Of a stretch of DNA of 64,000 nucleotides, positions 1-12,078 are shown one piece after another. The DNA comes from Dipteris shenzhenensis (taxonomy: Eukaryota > Polypodiophyta > Polypodiopsida > Gleicheniales): the NCBI GenBank assembly GCA_047967505.1, contig CM106541.1; one strand, 5' to 3'. How positions within the stretch are numbered: position 1 is the stretch's first letter; each line of letters starts with the position of its first letter. A model generated the notes under the pieces. The model saw only the letters and a program-made list of their open reading frames with translations, was not told where the DNA came from and searched no databases. Made by a program: the position numbers and the translations under genes.

Positions 1-54
1 CACTGTTTGAGGCTCGTTTGAGGGGTGCACATTCTCTGTTCTATGTGCCTCCCT

Positions 55-406
55 TGTTGAGATATCGAGCTCCACTCGCGATATGCCAGGGTGACCGTTG
101 TGCATTTATGTCACCGACTTGTTAGCTGTAGATGCGGTTGGTACACCGCCCACGAATAATAGCTGGATGACAGCTATCCTTATCTACTCTAGTTCGTGGC
201 TCAGTTAGTATGCCACCTTAGTTAGTTGAGTTTGGTTTGAGACCCACATATAGGGTTCTTCTATTTCTTTGTACTAGAGTTCTTTTGGCTTTCACAACTA
301 AGAAGAGGAAAACTATTTTCAGCCTCCACCTTTGTGTGTATTTCCCCATTGTGTATGTGAGAAAGCCGCAAGTGAGACTCCTTCCCTCTCTCCCACTATC
401 TTCACA
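55..406 (+). repeat. 5' LTR of copia-1
   Basis: Begins tgttgagatatcgagc and ends tatcttcaca, and is repeated at 13935-14286. The primer-binding site follows immediately. A minus-strand relative of this LTR closes the window at 63076-63440. Confidence 0.97.
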
Positions 407-418
407 TGGTATCAGAGC
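407..418 (+). other. Primer-binding site of copia-1
   Basis: The bases tggtatcagagc directly follow the 5' LTR. This is the standard plant copia site complementary to the 3' end of initiator methionine tRNA, where minus-strand DNA synthesis starts. Confidence 0.95.
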
Positions 419-866
419 CTGGTTCGTGGTAAGGAGCTCAAGAAAGCAAACCAAGTTCACGGTGTCCTGGTAAGAGGACCAGTGTTGCTTTCCTTTTTTG
501 AGTTTGGGAGCAAATCTCTACAGGTAGCATAGCCGGAAGTGCAAGAGTGCATTGTCTCGGATTGAGATGCCCTTTTGATTCGAGGCCATTTTGGGGCCCG
601 TTTTGAAGGGGGAAGTTCTTCGCAGGCACTAAAAAAAAGGCCCTATTTTTGCTGTGCGACCACTGCTCTGCTGGTCGGTGAAAAGTTGTCGTAGAAATTG
701 CATCATATGCCTGTGTGCAGAGATATTGGGAGTTGCAGAATCATGCTTGTTGCCTGTTGATGCAAAATCGTCACTAGGAAGTGACTGTGTGGTCAAATAC
801 CACTTTCGTCAGTTTTGCAGATCTGCCCGTGTGAGGCAAAAGCTGTGTTTTTTGCAGTGTTCTGTA

Positions 867-1802
867 ATGACGTCTGATTCTCTTTCACAGATTGTCACTG
901 AAAAGCTTGATAAGAATAACTTCCAGGCATGGAAGTTTAGAATGACGAATTTCCTTATGGGAAAAGGCTATTGGGAGTTCATTACAGGAAATGAAGAAGA
1001 ACCAGTTCTTCCTAATGTTCCCAATCAACAGGAAATGTAGGCATTTAAAGGATGGCATGAGAGAGCCAGAAAAGTTATGTACTGGCTGTCTATTAGTATT
1101 TCGGATTCTATGATTGTGCATATTCAGGATGCAAGTATGCCAAAGGAGGCATGGGATACTTTGGCAAAAATATACAGCACAAATACGCAAGCCAGGAAAA
1201 TGTAGCTCAAGCAGGAGTTGCACAATGTGTAGAGAGAAAATATGAGCATCAATGACTACCACATGAAGGTGAAGAAAATTGCAGATGCACTTGCTTCCAT
1301 TGGGTTGCCAGTGGAAGATGATGATCTAGTTTCTGTGACCTTGAATGGTCTAGGAAAGGATTATGCATAGTTTCGGACATCCATTGCCGTCCGCGAAAAA
1401 TTTCCTGATTTTGAAGAGTTGTTTGCTCTTCTTATTTTTGAAGAGCAGAGAAATGGGGGTGCATCTTCTTCAGGAGGAACTTCAAAAGAAACTATCTTCT
1501 ACTCAAATGCTAGAAGAGGTAGAGGCAGAAGTAGAGGAGGCCGATTTGAAGGCCGTGGTAGAAATCAGAATATGCAGCAAACTCAAGAAAACCAGTCCTA
1601 TGGAAGAGGACGTGGTAACTCTAGAGGCAGGGGGAGCCAAAGAGGCCATGGTGGATGGCAGAGAGGCCAAAATGCAAACAACAATGTTGAATGCTACTAC
1701 TGTGGTAAAATGGGTCATATGGCTAAGGACTGCTACAAAAAGCAGAATGACATTATGAATGGAAAATTACAACAAGGCAATTATGCATCTTCTAGTAGAT
1801 AG
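867..1802 (+). pseudogene. Copia-1 gag, broken by five TAG codons
   Basis: Encodes the retrotransposon capsid (Gag) polyprotein. The ATG at 867 begins MTSDSLSQ, and one reading frame runs without a shift to 1802. It has the copia Gag core (residues about 1-190), an Arg/Gly-rich RNA-binding stretch and a CCHC zinc knuckle (CYYCGKMGHMAKDC). Five in-frame stops are present, all TAG (1038, 1203, 1230, 1368, 1800), mostly at places where copia Gag usually has Gln. There are no TAA or TGA stops and no indels, which points to CAG to TAG decay rather than random mutation. The CACTA insertion lies 24 bases past the last TAG, where the frame would have continued towards protease. Confidence 0.93.
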
Positions 1803-1921
1803 GGTGATGACAAAAATGAGCATCTCACTACTACACATGGATCCTATTTCGACGTTTACGTACCGACGTTTAGCACGCGTTTAGCGTTAATCGTCGGTAT
1901 GAAAAGCGGGTTTCGTAAATC

Positions 1922-2016
1922 GTCGCTATATAGCGACTGTTGCTGAAAGTCGCTATATAGCGACTTTTGCAAAAGTCGCTATATAGCGACACTGATACAA
2001 AATATTATAGCGACGT
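1922..2016. repeat. Left subterminal repeat cluster of CACTA-1
   Basis: Three copies of the palindromic 14-mer tcgctatatagcga spaced about 26 bp apart, followed by a degenerate copy. These are the likely transposase-binding sites of the left end. Confidence 0.9.
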
Positions 2017-2189
2017 TTTTATAGAGAGGTTTTTTTTTTTTTTATAGGCCTTAAAAGTTAGTTTTTTCCAATGATAAATTTTTTTAAATTTTCATACATG
2101 TTTGAGCTCATAGAGAATAAAAAAATGAGAGCATGTACATCAAGCCTTTGAAGCTCATATATTCATGTCCAAGTTTGAGATGAGAAAAA

Positions 2190-3088
2190 TCAAATAAGAG
2201 CATTTACATCAACTGTTTCATCTTGAGCCAAGTCTAAGGCACCAAGCAAGTCTATCTCCAACTCTATACCGAGTTGATCTCCTATATCATCATCGTACTC
2301 TAGCATCGTATGTTCACCTAAAAGTATTTGATCATCTTCTTCAATAAAGCTTAAGTGTGGTGATTGATCTTGATGATTGTTGTCTTCTTCGTCAATATCG
2401 TGATCTCCATCCTCCTCCCGTGCGATGTCATTATGTGCATCTTCCTCTTGGCTCATATGGCGATCTACATCTTCTTCGCTAGATTCATCAATTGGATCCG
2501 GCATTGGTAGTGGCATCTCCATATCCACATCTCGATCTTCAAAAATTTGCTTACTTCATGGTGCAACTTGGATCACGTACCACCATCTTGGATCAGAATG
2601 ATCTGGATGGTGCCAAATGTCGTCAATTATATATATATCAATGGACTTTAAAAACGAAAGCTTCGACTAATTAAATCATTAGTATGCACCTGCTCACAGT
2701 GCTCGGGAAGAACAAAAGTATCACTTTCATCGGTCCAATGTTTGGTGGAGTCTATTGCAAAGAGACCGCTACTATCTTTTCTCACTGTCGCATGGGGACC
2801 GTTGTAAGTAGTTCTAAACCATTTTACATCAAGAATGAAAATAGTAAATCGTCTGAAATCAATTTCATAGATGTTGCGTATGGTTCCACAATAATCCAAC
2901 TTTGAGGAGAGAAGATTGGTATCCGAAGCACTTGCTCGGCTATCTTGTGTGAAGTTAGCCATGACTCCACAATCATACGTGACTCTCTTTGAATCGATGC
3001 GTTCCACGTGAAAATGTCGTCCATATGACCATAATGCACTATACTTTTTGTACTGTAAAAGAGCATCATTAAAACAATGAAGATGCAC
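2190..3088 (-). pseudogene. TNP2 transposase, C-terminal remnant (DUF4216 plus acidic tail)
   Basis: Only the last exons of a CACTA transposase remain. Reading leftward, 3088-2648 carries a DUF4216-type segment (YCGTIRNIYEIDFRR, then LDVKWFRT and VLPEHCEQV). This is followed by a WWYVIQVAP segment typical of the TNP2 C-terminus, then a Glu/Asp-rich tail (2528-2190, MDMEMPLPMPD to the end). The tail lies in a separate open frame, so introns or shifts separate the parts. The catalytic TNP2 domain is missing. A close relative lies at 39036-39978, and a less close one in the TNP2 copy at 56349-60243. Identification rests on recognised family motifs, not a search. Confidence 0.8.
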
Positions 3089-3324
3089 CTATTTTATAGC
3101 ATATATTGCCACAAATAATTACTTAATTATGTCAAGAGATAAGAAACTTACATGCACTATACATCCAGATGATAACTCTCGCTCGCGCTCGTTTATTGTC
3201 TCTCCATCACGTTCGTCTTTATGTAGAGCCAGTTGTAGCCAATCAAGTGACATGTGAGTAGGGAGAAGAGCCAGATCTCGTGGATATGGTTGTGATCGCC
3301 TGTACATTACTCTGAATCTCGTCC

Positions 3325-4099
3325 TTGCATTTATTCTTTCTGCTTTGGCCACTTCATATCTCTAATCCGCCAAATGTGGAGTTTAATGATGATTATATGC
3401 GAGAGCGCATGGGTTTGGTCCTGAAGCATCGTAGATCAACCTTGCGTACTTCCATTACAAAGGGGTTGGCTAAACCCAGCTGGGTAGACAAAGCTGATTG
3501 GAAGTACTTCAAGAAGCAACATAGGGACCATCCCGAAATATTCGAGGGTCAGAGGAGGGCTACGAAGAGACGGCTGGACGTTGTAGGTACTTCGCACTTT
3601 GGTGCAGGCGGACGGTATGCGTTCGAGGCAACCGTGGTAAGTCTACTTCTTCCCATTTAATGTATTGTTCTATTTGTTTTACTTACATATTACATGCACT
3701 TTAGCTAACTCTAACTCTCGTAAATTGGATCCACAGCAAGCTGCGATGGGTCATCTTCCTATAGATGCAGAGACGCGATGCGCATTTCGGATAGGAACAA
3801 AGCCGTGGTTTATTGAGCAAGAGGCAATGGGAGCGACTGTCGATTGGGCTGAGGTGGCTGCTCGCACGGTATAAGTTTACTCCTACTTGTAATCTCACTT
3901 TTTAATTTAAGTTCCAATCTAATTTTTGATTTATATGGTTCACTCTTAGGGTCAAAGCTCAAGCGTCCCATCATCGGAGGCGAGCGATCAACAAGGCCAA
4001 GGATCGGACGCAGGTGGCGAGGACGAGGGAGAAGACGTAGGTGTCGAGGACCAAGGAACAGGCCAACAAGACGAAGATGATTCGGATTCGGATGAGTAG
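3325..4099 (+). pseudogene. TnpA-like accessory gene of CACTA-1 (plant Ptta/En-Spm type)
   Basis: Three exons appear, with plausible GT-AG introns at about 3635-3735 and 3871-3950. Exon 1 encodes a basic segment (KADWKYFKKQHRDHPEIF, then HFGAGGRYAFEA). Exon 2 contains MGHLPIDAETRC. Exon 3 is Ser/Gln/Asp-rich and ends DDSDSDE with a stop at 4099. The W-x-x-x-x-K, RR and HFGxGG landmarks recur in the copies at 43289-44170 and 62041-63058. In plant CACTA elements the second gene binds subterminal repeats, so that is the likely role. The first exon's start is uncertain (ATG at 3325 used). No premature stop was seen in the exons, so it may still be expressed. Confidence 0.65.
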
Positions 4100-4310
4100 T
4101 GGTAGTAGCATTTTGTATATCCGCTCGTTTGAGCAATTTTGTATCACCCTTTCGACAGGGTAATTTTGTTACAAACACTGTTGTATATGTCCGACATGTA
4201 TATGCATTTGTTACTCATTAGAGTCACAAGAACAATTTTGTATCACCCTACAAGCAAGGGAGATTTTGTTATAAAAAACTTTCTTTTGTAATTACAAAAA
4301 AAAAAAAGGA

Positions 4311-4359
4311 TTAGTGGGGCTAAACAGGGCTAAAAGGAAGCCCTGTTTAGCCCCACTAA
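4311..4359. repeat. Perfect 20-bp hairpin near the right end of CACTA-1
   Basis: Arms 4311-4330 and 4340-4359 are exact reverse complements around a 9-base loop (taaaaggaa). Flanking A and T runs extend the pairing by several more bases. It sits just inside the right subterminal repeats and downstream of the TnpA-like gene. It could be a small inserted foldback element or a transcript-end structure. Confidence 0.85.
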
Positions 4360-4385
4360 CCCTTTTTTATAACTTCTGTTAATCA

Positions 4386-4545
4386 TCGCTATATAGCGAC
4401 GTTTACCAGTGTCGCTATATAGCGACGATTAACAGTGTCGCTATATAGCGACATTTGCATCGTCGCTATATAGCGACGTTGGCCAGTGTCGCTATATAGC
4501 GACGCTCCTTTTCTGACGCTTTTAGTGACACTTATAGCGACGTTT
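4386..4545. repeat. Right subterminal repeat cluster of CACTA-1
   Basis: Five copies of tcgctatatagcga spaced about 25 bp apart, plus a degenerate copy, mirroring the left cluster at 1922-2016. Confidence 0.92.
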
Positions 4546-4619
4546 GCGCCCGTGAAAAAAAAAATTTAATGTAAAAAGCGTCGGTATTTCCGTCGAAAAA
4601 TGGCCTATGCCTTGTAGTG

Positions 4620-6332
4620 TCTATTTATGGGGTGCAGCACATGACCAATTCTGTGACAAGTGCAGAAGAACGAAATGATGTGTGGTATGTTGACTCAGGT
4701 GCATCAAACCACATGACAGGTCATGCAGAATGGATGCAGGATGCAAGGAAAATGGAAAAACCAGGATTTGTGGAGACTGGTGATGATACTGCACATCCTA
4801 TTGTGCAGATTGGTAAAATTCCTTTGTCTATGCAGGATGGGAAAAAGAAATACCTGTCTGATGTATTTCATGTCCCGAACATCACTAAGAACCTGGTTTC
4901 TGTTGGTCAAATGGTTGAGCAGGGCTTGCAAGTCAGATTTAATCCTCATGGATGCTTTGTTGAGGATATGAAAAATAATGGTCGCTTGATAGCAAAAGGA
5001 AAGAAGAAGGGCATGATGTTTACATTGGATGCGGACATGCCTGAATTGAGTGCAGCAATGTTTGCACATGGGACCGGTGTAGTTGCAGATATTGATATCT
5101 GGCATAAACGCATTAATCATGTTAATATACAGCGACTTAAATCAATGCAAGCCCAAAATATTGTTGTAGGATTGCCTAAATTCAAGGTTACAGAAATGCA
5201 TAAGGTTTGTGAAGCCTGTCAATTTGGAAAACAGGCAAGGAAACCATTTCCTAGGCATGTTCAAGAGAGTAAAAAGCCATTGGAATTAATCCACTCTGAT
5301 GTGTGGACTACTAAAGCTGCATCTATTGGAGGCTGTCACTATTTTGTCACTTTTATTGATGACTACAACAGAAAAGTTTGGGTGTATTTTATGAAAAAGA
5401 AAAGTGAAGTGTTTGGGCACTTCAAAGCTTTTAAAGCTATAGTTGAAAAAGAAACAGGCTTGCAAATAAAATGCCTAAGGGGTCAGATGGAGGGGGAGAG
5501 TACCTCTCAAATGAGTTTGCAAGGTTCCTGCAGGAGCATGGCATAAAGCAGCAATATTCATGCAGTCATACCCCACAGCAAAATGGACTTGCAGAAAGGA
5601 AAAACATGCATATTGGAGAGGTATCTCGAGCCATGCTAAATGAAAAAGATCTACTAGAATATTATTGGGCTATTATTGGGCTGAAGCAGTTACTATAGCA
5701 GTTTACATAATGAACAGGACTCCCACTGTAGCAATACATGGCATGACGCCAGAGGAGATGTATACTGGTAGGAAACCAGATATTTCTCATTTGAAAATTT
5801 TTGGTTGCATTGCCTATGTTCATGTGCCAGATGAGTTGAGGTCCAAGTTGGATCCAAAAGCTGAGAAGTGCGTCTTTATTGGTTATTCTCTACAGCAAAA
5901 AGGGTATAGATGCTATAACCCTTCTACTCGTAAGTTTACAGTGAGCAGAGATGTTGTTTTTGATGAGATGAGCAGCTAGTATAAACCAATAAATGTGATG
6001 ATTGATGTAGATGCACAAAATGGTAATGCCGCATAGAATTCACAGCAGCAATCACAAAATATCAGTGGACCTGCAGTGTCCTCTAGCAGTGGTTCACATA
6101 CTTCGCCATGGACAGGCAGATTGAGATCAGGAAAATCTCCTCAAAGCAATGCAGATAGTGGTACGCAGGTATCACGAAAAGGAAAAGAGAAGGTAGATCA
6201 GCCCATGTTTGATGTGAATACAGGTCACTCTTACGTGGATGGTGAATCCAGTGGCTCAAAACAGAGCATTGATGATGAGTTGGGTATTCCTTCTGTTGTT
6301 ACACCTGGAGTAAGGAAGACCAGGGATGTTTT
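4620..6332 (+). pseudogene. Copia-1 pol, protease and integrase part, frameshifted
   Basis: Continues copia-1 after the CACTA insertion. The aspartic protease signature WYVDSGASNHMTGH is near 4683. The pre-integrase zinc motif follows (H...H then CEACQFGKQ near 5210), then the integrase core with conserved HSDVW, FIDDY and the SDGGGEYLSNEF block. Two lesions break the frame. One is a G-run change near 5478, just before SDGGGEY. The other is an 11-bp tandem duplication (attattgggct) near 5660-5683. Downstream open frames resume to VSRDVVFDEMSS, followed by TAG codons near 5980 and 6034. Copia-2 then interrupts the linker between integrase and reverse transcriptase. Confidence 0.92.
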
Positions 6333-6511
6333 TGTGGGGGTTAAAGGTCACTGTGCCTTTACCCCGGTTATGTACAATACTCAAACACATATATAAATGA
6401 ATGAAAAAGAAGATTAGGGTGGTTCTGCACCCACCAAAACTTGTGTGGCTCTCTGTCTCTCTCTCTCTCTCTCTCCTTCTTCCGTTCTTGCTTCCATTGA
6501 GAGCACTCTCA
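6333..6511 (+). repeat. 5' LTR of copia-2
   Basis: Starts tgtgggggttaaagg and ends gagcactctca. It contains a CT-dinucleotide run (about 6463-6475) that differs in length by one unit from the 3' LTR. Confidence 0.96.
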
Positions 6512-7976
6512 ACTGGTATCAGAGCCCGAGTGATCTAGCTGAGCACGCGTGAATGCTTGAAGGTCAGCAGCTCTGTGGGAGGAAGGAGAAGCTCTATGGG
6601 AAGCTTTGTGGGTGACTTTACTTGCATTCGAGTGTACAGAGACCTTGGAGGAACCTTTGGAAAAGTCACTTTGGTTTTGCGAAGTGGTTTTGAGAGCCTC
6701 TTAAGAGTTTTCAAAGAAAAAGTCGTTTTTTGAGCTTTTCCCTGTTCCGTTCGATGACAGAGACTCCGTATTGACTTGTAGAGGCAACTATTGCTTGCTT
6801 TTGGTGTCCACTTCACTTCAGGAGCTTGGAAACACCTTCATTCTTGAATCTGGGATCATTTCATTGGATTTCTGACTCACTGTGTCAGTTTCTGCCTTTT
6901 TTGCTCGGGTGTTGGAACTCAATTTTGGAGCAACCATTTGCAGATCTGTCAGTTCCGATGGACTTATGAGGTTCTAAAACTTCTATGTTGCTCATCATTC
7001 GCACTCCGGTGGAGTTTACAAACAGCTCTATTTCCAAAAACGTTTTTCAGTCCGTGTGTTAGACCCAGTGATTGAGACCACGGTTTCCAAAACCGTCTGT
7101 CCCATTGCGTTCCGGACGCCCAAAAACCCCTACCTGTTAGTTCTTGCACAATTCGGTGGAGGATTTTCAGAGTTATAGATCTCTGTGTATTCGATTTCGT
7201 CTCTCTATTATGCATTTTTTCATTCTAAGGTTTTGAAACCTTAGATTTATGCCACATGGCAGTGGATAAGTGTTGACTCCCATTTCTCACTCATCGGTTG
7301 GGATTTTGGAGTTTTGGTAGAAGAGAGATATTTGCAAATTTTCTTGCTGAGTCCGATTATGCAATGGCGCCCATGTTTTGAGGCATCTCACGTTCTATTT
7401 TCAGTAGCGGTCATTACCATAGGACTATGATTTCTTGAGCATACCTTATGCAAATCACTCTGGTTGCAGGTTTGAGCAGTGTGCGCTCATTCGTGGTGTG
7501 CATTGGGTTGCAGTGGATGATTTATAGGCCATTTGGATGCATTGCGGCCCTTATTGGATGCACTGATAGGCACAAATTGCCTCGTGGGATGCTATTTTTA
7601 TGGATGCTTTGCACATGGATGCTATTTTATGCTGAGGGACAGCTTTGACACATTGCAGGTGATGCACTGATAGTGCTATGCTCTCTTGGATGAGATATTA
7701 TTGATGCATATGCCAGTGGACGGTGTTTATGCTTGAGTCATTTGGCACTTATTGGCATTTTGGATTGCCATTGTAGTTGGCATTTTCTTTTGGGCCAGAT
7801 TTGCTCATATGGATGCATAGTATATGCACATGAGTCAGATGCATCTTTTGATGCTTTGAGCTTTGACATTTGGTGATATTTCACTCTATTGTGGCATACA
7901 CATTTGGGTGCACCTAGTCTTTGGTGTGATTCTCTCTTGCAGGTACTAGCATTTGGGATTTTGTTTCATTTGCATC
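6512..7976 (+). other. Long untranslated leader of copia-2
   Basis: About 1.46 kb between primer-binding site and gag start. The middle is T/G-rich, with repeated short words such as ttggatgca and ggatgct (7500-7870). I see no convincing coding sequence. Such leaders can hold packaging signals, but that is inference. Confidence 0.6.
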
Positions 7977-10900
7977 ATGGCGTCCTCTTCCATGTCTGAA
8001 AAGGAGTTTTTCAACATTAAAAAGTTTGATGGGACAAACTTTTCTTTGTGGAAAGAACAAATAAGGGATGTGCTTATTCAAAAGAAGCAGATTAAACCCT
8101 TGGCAGGGATTGAAGCTAAGCCTGCAAATATGTCTGAGGATGATTGGAATGAGTTGGATGCATTAGCAAAGTCTACTATTAGACTTCATCTTGCAGAGTC
8201 AGTTTATTTCACAGTAGTAAATGAGCAGACTACGAAAGATTTGTGGAAGAAATTGTGTGCCACTTATGAGAAGGAAACTGCCTCTAATAAAGTTTACCTC
8301 ATGAAGAGGTTGTTTGAGCTGCAGATGAAGGAAGGGGTCTCCATTGCTTCTCACTTGAATGAATTCAATATTATTTTCAGCCAGCTTCAGGCTCAGAAGA
8401 TGAATTTTGATGTAGAGACTAAGGCAATATTTCTCTTATGTTCATTGCCATCCTCATGGGATACCTTCCGTACAGCTGTCAGTAACTCTGCACCTGGTGA
8501 AGTACTGAAATTTGATGATGTTGTGGGTAGCTTGTTGGCCGAGGAGATTAGACGCAAGTCTATGGATGGCAACAAGCAGGATGCAGCCTTAAATGTGCAA
8601 AGGGGCAGATCACAGTTCAAGGCGAAGTCCCAAGAAAGAGGGAAGTCTCGTAGCAAATCCAGGGCACGGAACATTGAGTGTTACCACTGTGGCAAGAAGG
8701 GCCATATGGAAAAGGATTGCTACAAGCTGAAAAGAGAGCAAAAGGATAAGAAAAAGAATGCAAATTGGGGTGCAAATCAAAAGGAAGAGAGTCCAAGGGA
8801 GGACAAAGTAAAAGTGAAGATCGAGGAGATCAATGCAGTCACACATGATAGTGACAAGGACATTCTCTTCATGTCTAGTTTATCTGCAGAGTTGCTTACC
8901 ACTTCAGATGATGCATATTCCCAGGATTGGATTTTGGATTCTGGTGCTTCATTCCATGTTACTCCCCATAGGGAATGGTTCTCCACTTATGATAGTGGAA
9001 AGACAAGTTGTGTGCATCTTGGAAATGACTATGCATGTGACATAGTGGGAGCAAGTGACATAAAGTTTTCTTTTGCAAATGGGTTTGCATTTGTTTTGAA
9101 ACATGTGAGACATGTGCCTAAGCTGAACAAGAGTCTTATTTCAGTGGGTCAGCTAGATGATGCTGGTTTTCACACCACTTTTGGCTTTCAGAGTTGGAAA
9201 ATTCAGAAGGGCTCTATGCTTTTGGCCAGGGGTGCCAATTGTGGGACTTTGTATCCCTTACATGTATCAGGGGTATTTGATCATGTTGTTGCAATAACCG
9301 AGCAGCCAAGCACTTCTTTGTGGCATTGCAGGTTGGGAACATGAGCCAGAATGGAATGAAACTCTTATGCCGTTTGGGTTATGTACTGCATTTGAGTTTC
9401 TCTGATTTTGAATTTTGTGAGCACTGTCTCTATGGGAAGCAGACTAAATCAGCCCATAAAAGAAGGGGAAAGAAAGAGTTTGAAAAGCTTGATTTGGTGC
9501 ATTCAGACGTATGTGATCCCATGCCTACACGGTCATTAGGCGGGGATGAATACCATGTGACATTCATTGATGATGCAACTAGGAAAGTGTGGGCTTATGC
9601 TATAGCTCAAAAGAGTGATGTGTTCCAGGTATTTCAGAAATGGCTGGCCTTGGTTGAGAATCAGTCAGGTAGAATGCTTAAATGCCTACGGTCTGACAAT
9701 GGTGGAGAGTATCTCTCTCATGACTTTCAGCATTTCTGTGATACACGTGGGATTAAGAGGGAGCTCACATCCCCTCGTACTCCAAAGCAAAATCTAGTTG
9801 TAGAAATGAACCGTACCATTCAAGAAAGGTTGCAATGCATGCTTTCCAATGCAAGTCTTTCTGGTGGTTTTTGGGCTGAGGCAATGAAGACTGCAGTGCA
9901 TGTGATCAATAGATCACCTAGTAAGAGTTTGGATGGTGGTATTCCTGAAGAGGCATGGAGTGGCAAGAAGCCATCTTACTCTCACTTGCGTATATTTGGG
10001 TGTGAGGCATATGCACATGTGCCAAAAGAGCTTCGAAAGAAGCTAGATCCTAAGTCTAGGAAATGTATCTTTCTGGGTTATGGTGAAAGTGGAGAGATGG
10101 GCTATCGTCTTTGGGATCCAGAAGCAAAGAAGATCATACGCAGCCATGATGTAGTCTTCAATGAGAAGAAGATGCATAAGGCACCCATGAGGGATGTGGA
10201 AATGAGGAGAATCACTTTCCAGGATGTGAATCCACTTGCATATGTTGATAGACAGCAAGCTGTCCATGCACCAAATGTGCAAGAAATGGTACCACCAAGT
10301 ACTCCCACAGGTATACAATCAAGGGTAGATGATGGATCATCTATTGGTGGAAATGATGAGCCAAATGTGGCTGATATGCAGATGGGACAGCAAGCTGAAA
10401 TGCCCTTAAGAAGATCATCTAGAGTGTCTAGACCGCCTGATAAGTTTGTTCCAGGGGTAGACTATGTGATGCTTACTGATTGCGGGGAGCCTTCTTGCTA
10501 CAGAGAGGCTATGATGTGTGAGGATCAATGCAAGTGGGAGTATGTTATGCAATCAGAGATGAGTTCACTTATGAAGAATAAGACTTGGGACTTGGTTTCT
10601 TTGCCACATGGAAAGAAAGCATTGCCATGTAAATGGGTCTACAAAATGAAGGTCACAAGTGATGATGTGCCTAGGTACAAGGCCCGTTTGCTCGCTAAAG
10701 GGTTCAAGCAAGAGAAGGGTGTGGACTTTGATGAGATATTCTCTCCGGTTGTGAAGATAACCACACTTAGATGCATGCTTGGACTAGTGGCAGTAGAGGA
10801 TATGGAGCTTATGCAAATGGATGTCAAGACAGCTTTCTTGCATGGGGATTTGCATGAGGAAATTTACATGGTGCAGCCGGAAGGCTTTGAAGAAAAGGGC

Positions 10901-11986
10901 AAAGAGCATTTAGTTTGCAAGCTGAAGAAGAGTCTCTATGGTCTTAAGCAAGCGCCTAGAGAATGGTATCAGAAGTTTGATGCTTTCATTCGGTCCCAAG
11001 GTTTTAGAAGGAGTGAAATTGATCACTGCCGCTACACTAAAAGGGCTAAGATAATCTTGGCACTATATGTGGATGATATGCTATTGGCTAGCAAGAATAC
11101 TTATGAGCTAGATGCATTAAAGGCCAAGTTGCATGAGGCCTTTGATATGAAGGATTTGGGACTTGCAGGTCATATTCTTGGTATGCACATCACGCGTGAT
11201 CGGAGTAGGAAACTCCTTTGGCTTTCACAAAAAGAGTATGTTACAAAAGTATTGCAGCGTTTCAATATGGAGGGGGGGAAGGCAGTGAGTACTCCATTGC
11301 CTCCATATGTGAAACTGAGTCATATAGATAGTCCCAAATCAGATTAGGAGAGGGCCATGATGGCCAAGGTTCCTTATGCATCAGCAGTTGGGAGTCTTAT
11401 GTATGCTATGATAGCTACTAGACCAGACATTGCATTTGTAGTGGGAGTTGTTAGCCGGTATATGGCTAATCCAGGAAAGAGGCATTGGGAGGCAGTTAAG
11501 TGCATCATGAGGTACATGAAGGGTACCAAGGAGATGTGCATGTACTTTGGTAAAGGAGACATGCGTGTACTTGAATACACAGATTCAGACTATGCAGGGC
11601 ATGTGGATAGTAGGAGATCCACTTCTGGTTATGTATTCACCTTTGTAGGTGGTGCAGTATCGTGGATGTCTCGCGCACAGAAGTGTGTTGCTTTGTCTAC
11701 CACAGAGGCTGAGTATGTTGCAGCCACAGAGGGTTGCAAGGAGGCTATATGGCTTGATCGGCTAGTGGGAGATTTGGGGATTCATACAGGTGTACCAACA
11801 TTGCATAGTGATTCCATGAGTGCTATTCAGCTAGCACGGAATCCGGTCTTTCATGCAAAGACCAAACACATTGAGGTCAGGTACCATTTCATCAGGGAGG
11901 TACTTGAGGACAAGCGCATAGAGCTTGTCAAGGTTCATACAGATGATAACCCTGCAGATATGCTGACGAAGAGTCTACCTAGTTAG
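7977..11986 (+). pseudogene. Copia-2 gag-pol polyprotein with one frameshift and one stop
   Basis: Encodes all proteins for copia transposition. From ATG 7977 (MASSSMSEKEFF): Gag; zinc knuckle CYHCGKKGHMEKDC (about 8681-8722); protease WILDSGASFHVT (about 8929); pre-integrase zinc motif with CEHCLYGKQ; integrase core with HSDVC, FIDD and SDNGGEY; reverse transcriptase with YVDDMLLAS (near 11070); RNase H with STTEAEYVAATEG and KTKHIEVRYHF. A one-base loss near 9340 shifts the frame within the pre-integrase domain. A TAG at 11345 interrupts the RT to RNase H connection, where the relative at 49.2-51.3 kb has Glu. Otherwise open, consistent with its young LTRs. The in-frame ATG at 7953 is possible but lacks family support. 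Confidence 0.94.
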
Positions 11987-12078
11987 CGGTTTGAGTATTG
12001 TCGTGTATTGATGGGCATTGGATAGTATGCTCATTGGTTGTTCTCCCTTAAAGGCACATTGTCCTTTAAGTGGGAGGT

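Larger units (their letters stand above)
1826..4619. mobile_element. CACTA-1: non-autonomous CACTA (En/Spm) DNA transposon
   Basis: Left end is cactactacacatgg and right end is gccttgtagtg. The right end reverse-complements to cactacaaggc, so the CACTA-type terminal repeats match imperfectly over about 29 bases. A 3-bp target duplication, tct (1823-1825 and 4620-4622), is diagnostic of CACTA elements. Both subterminal regions carry the 14-mer tcgctatatagcga, three times on the left and five on the right, typical of transposase-binding subterminal repeats. Inside are a truncated TNP2 gene (minus) and a TnpA-like gene (plus), divergently arranged. The N-terminal catalytic part of TNP2 is absent, so it would need help from another element. 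It inserted into copia-1 after copia-1 itself had landed. Confidence 0.95.

Noticed and set aside
237-532. Small frames within the copia-1 LTR and just after it
   Set aside because: LTR-derived. They recur in the 3' LTR and at 63.2 kb without coding character.
867-1802. Five TAG codons in an otherwise open gag frame could mean stop-codon readthrough or recoding
   Set aside because: TAG also appears in pol of the same element alongside frameshifts, and other elements here have TAA and TGA. CAG to TAG decay of a silenced transposon is simpler.
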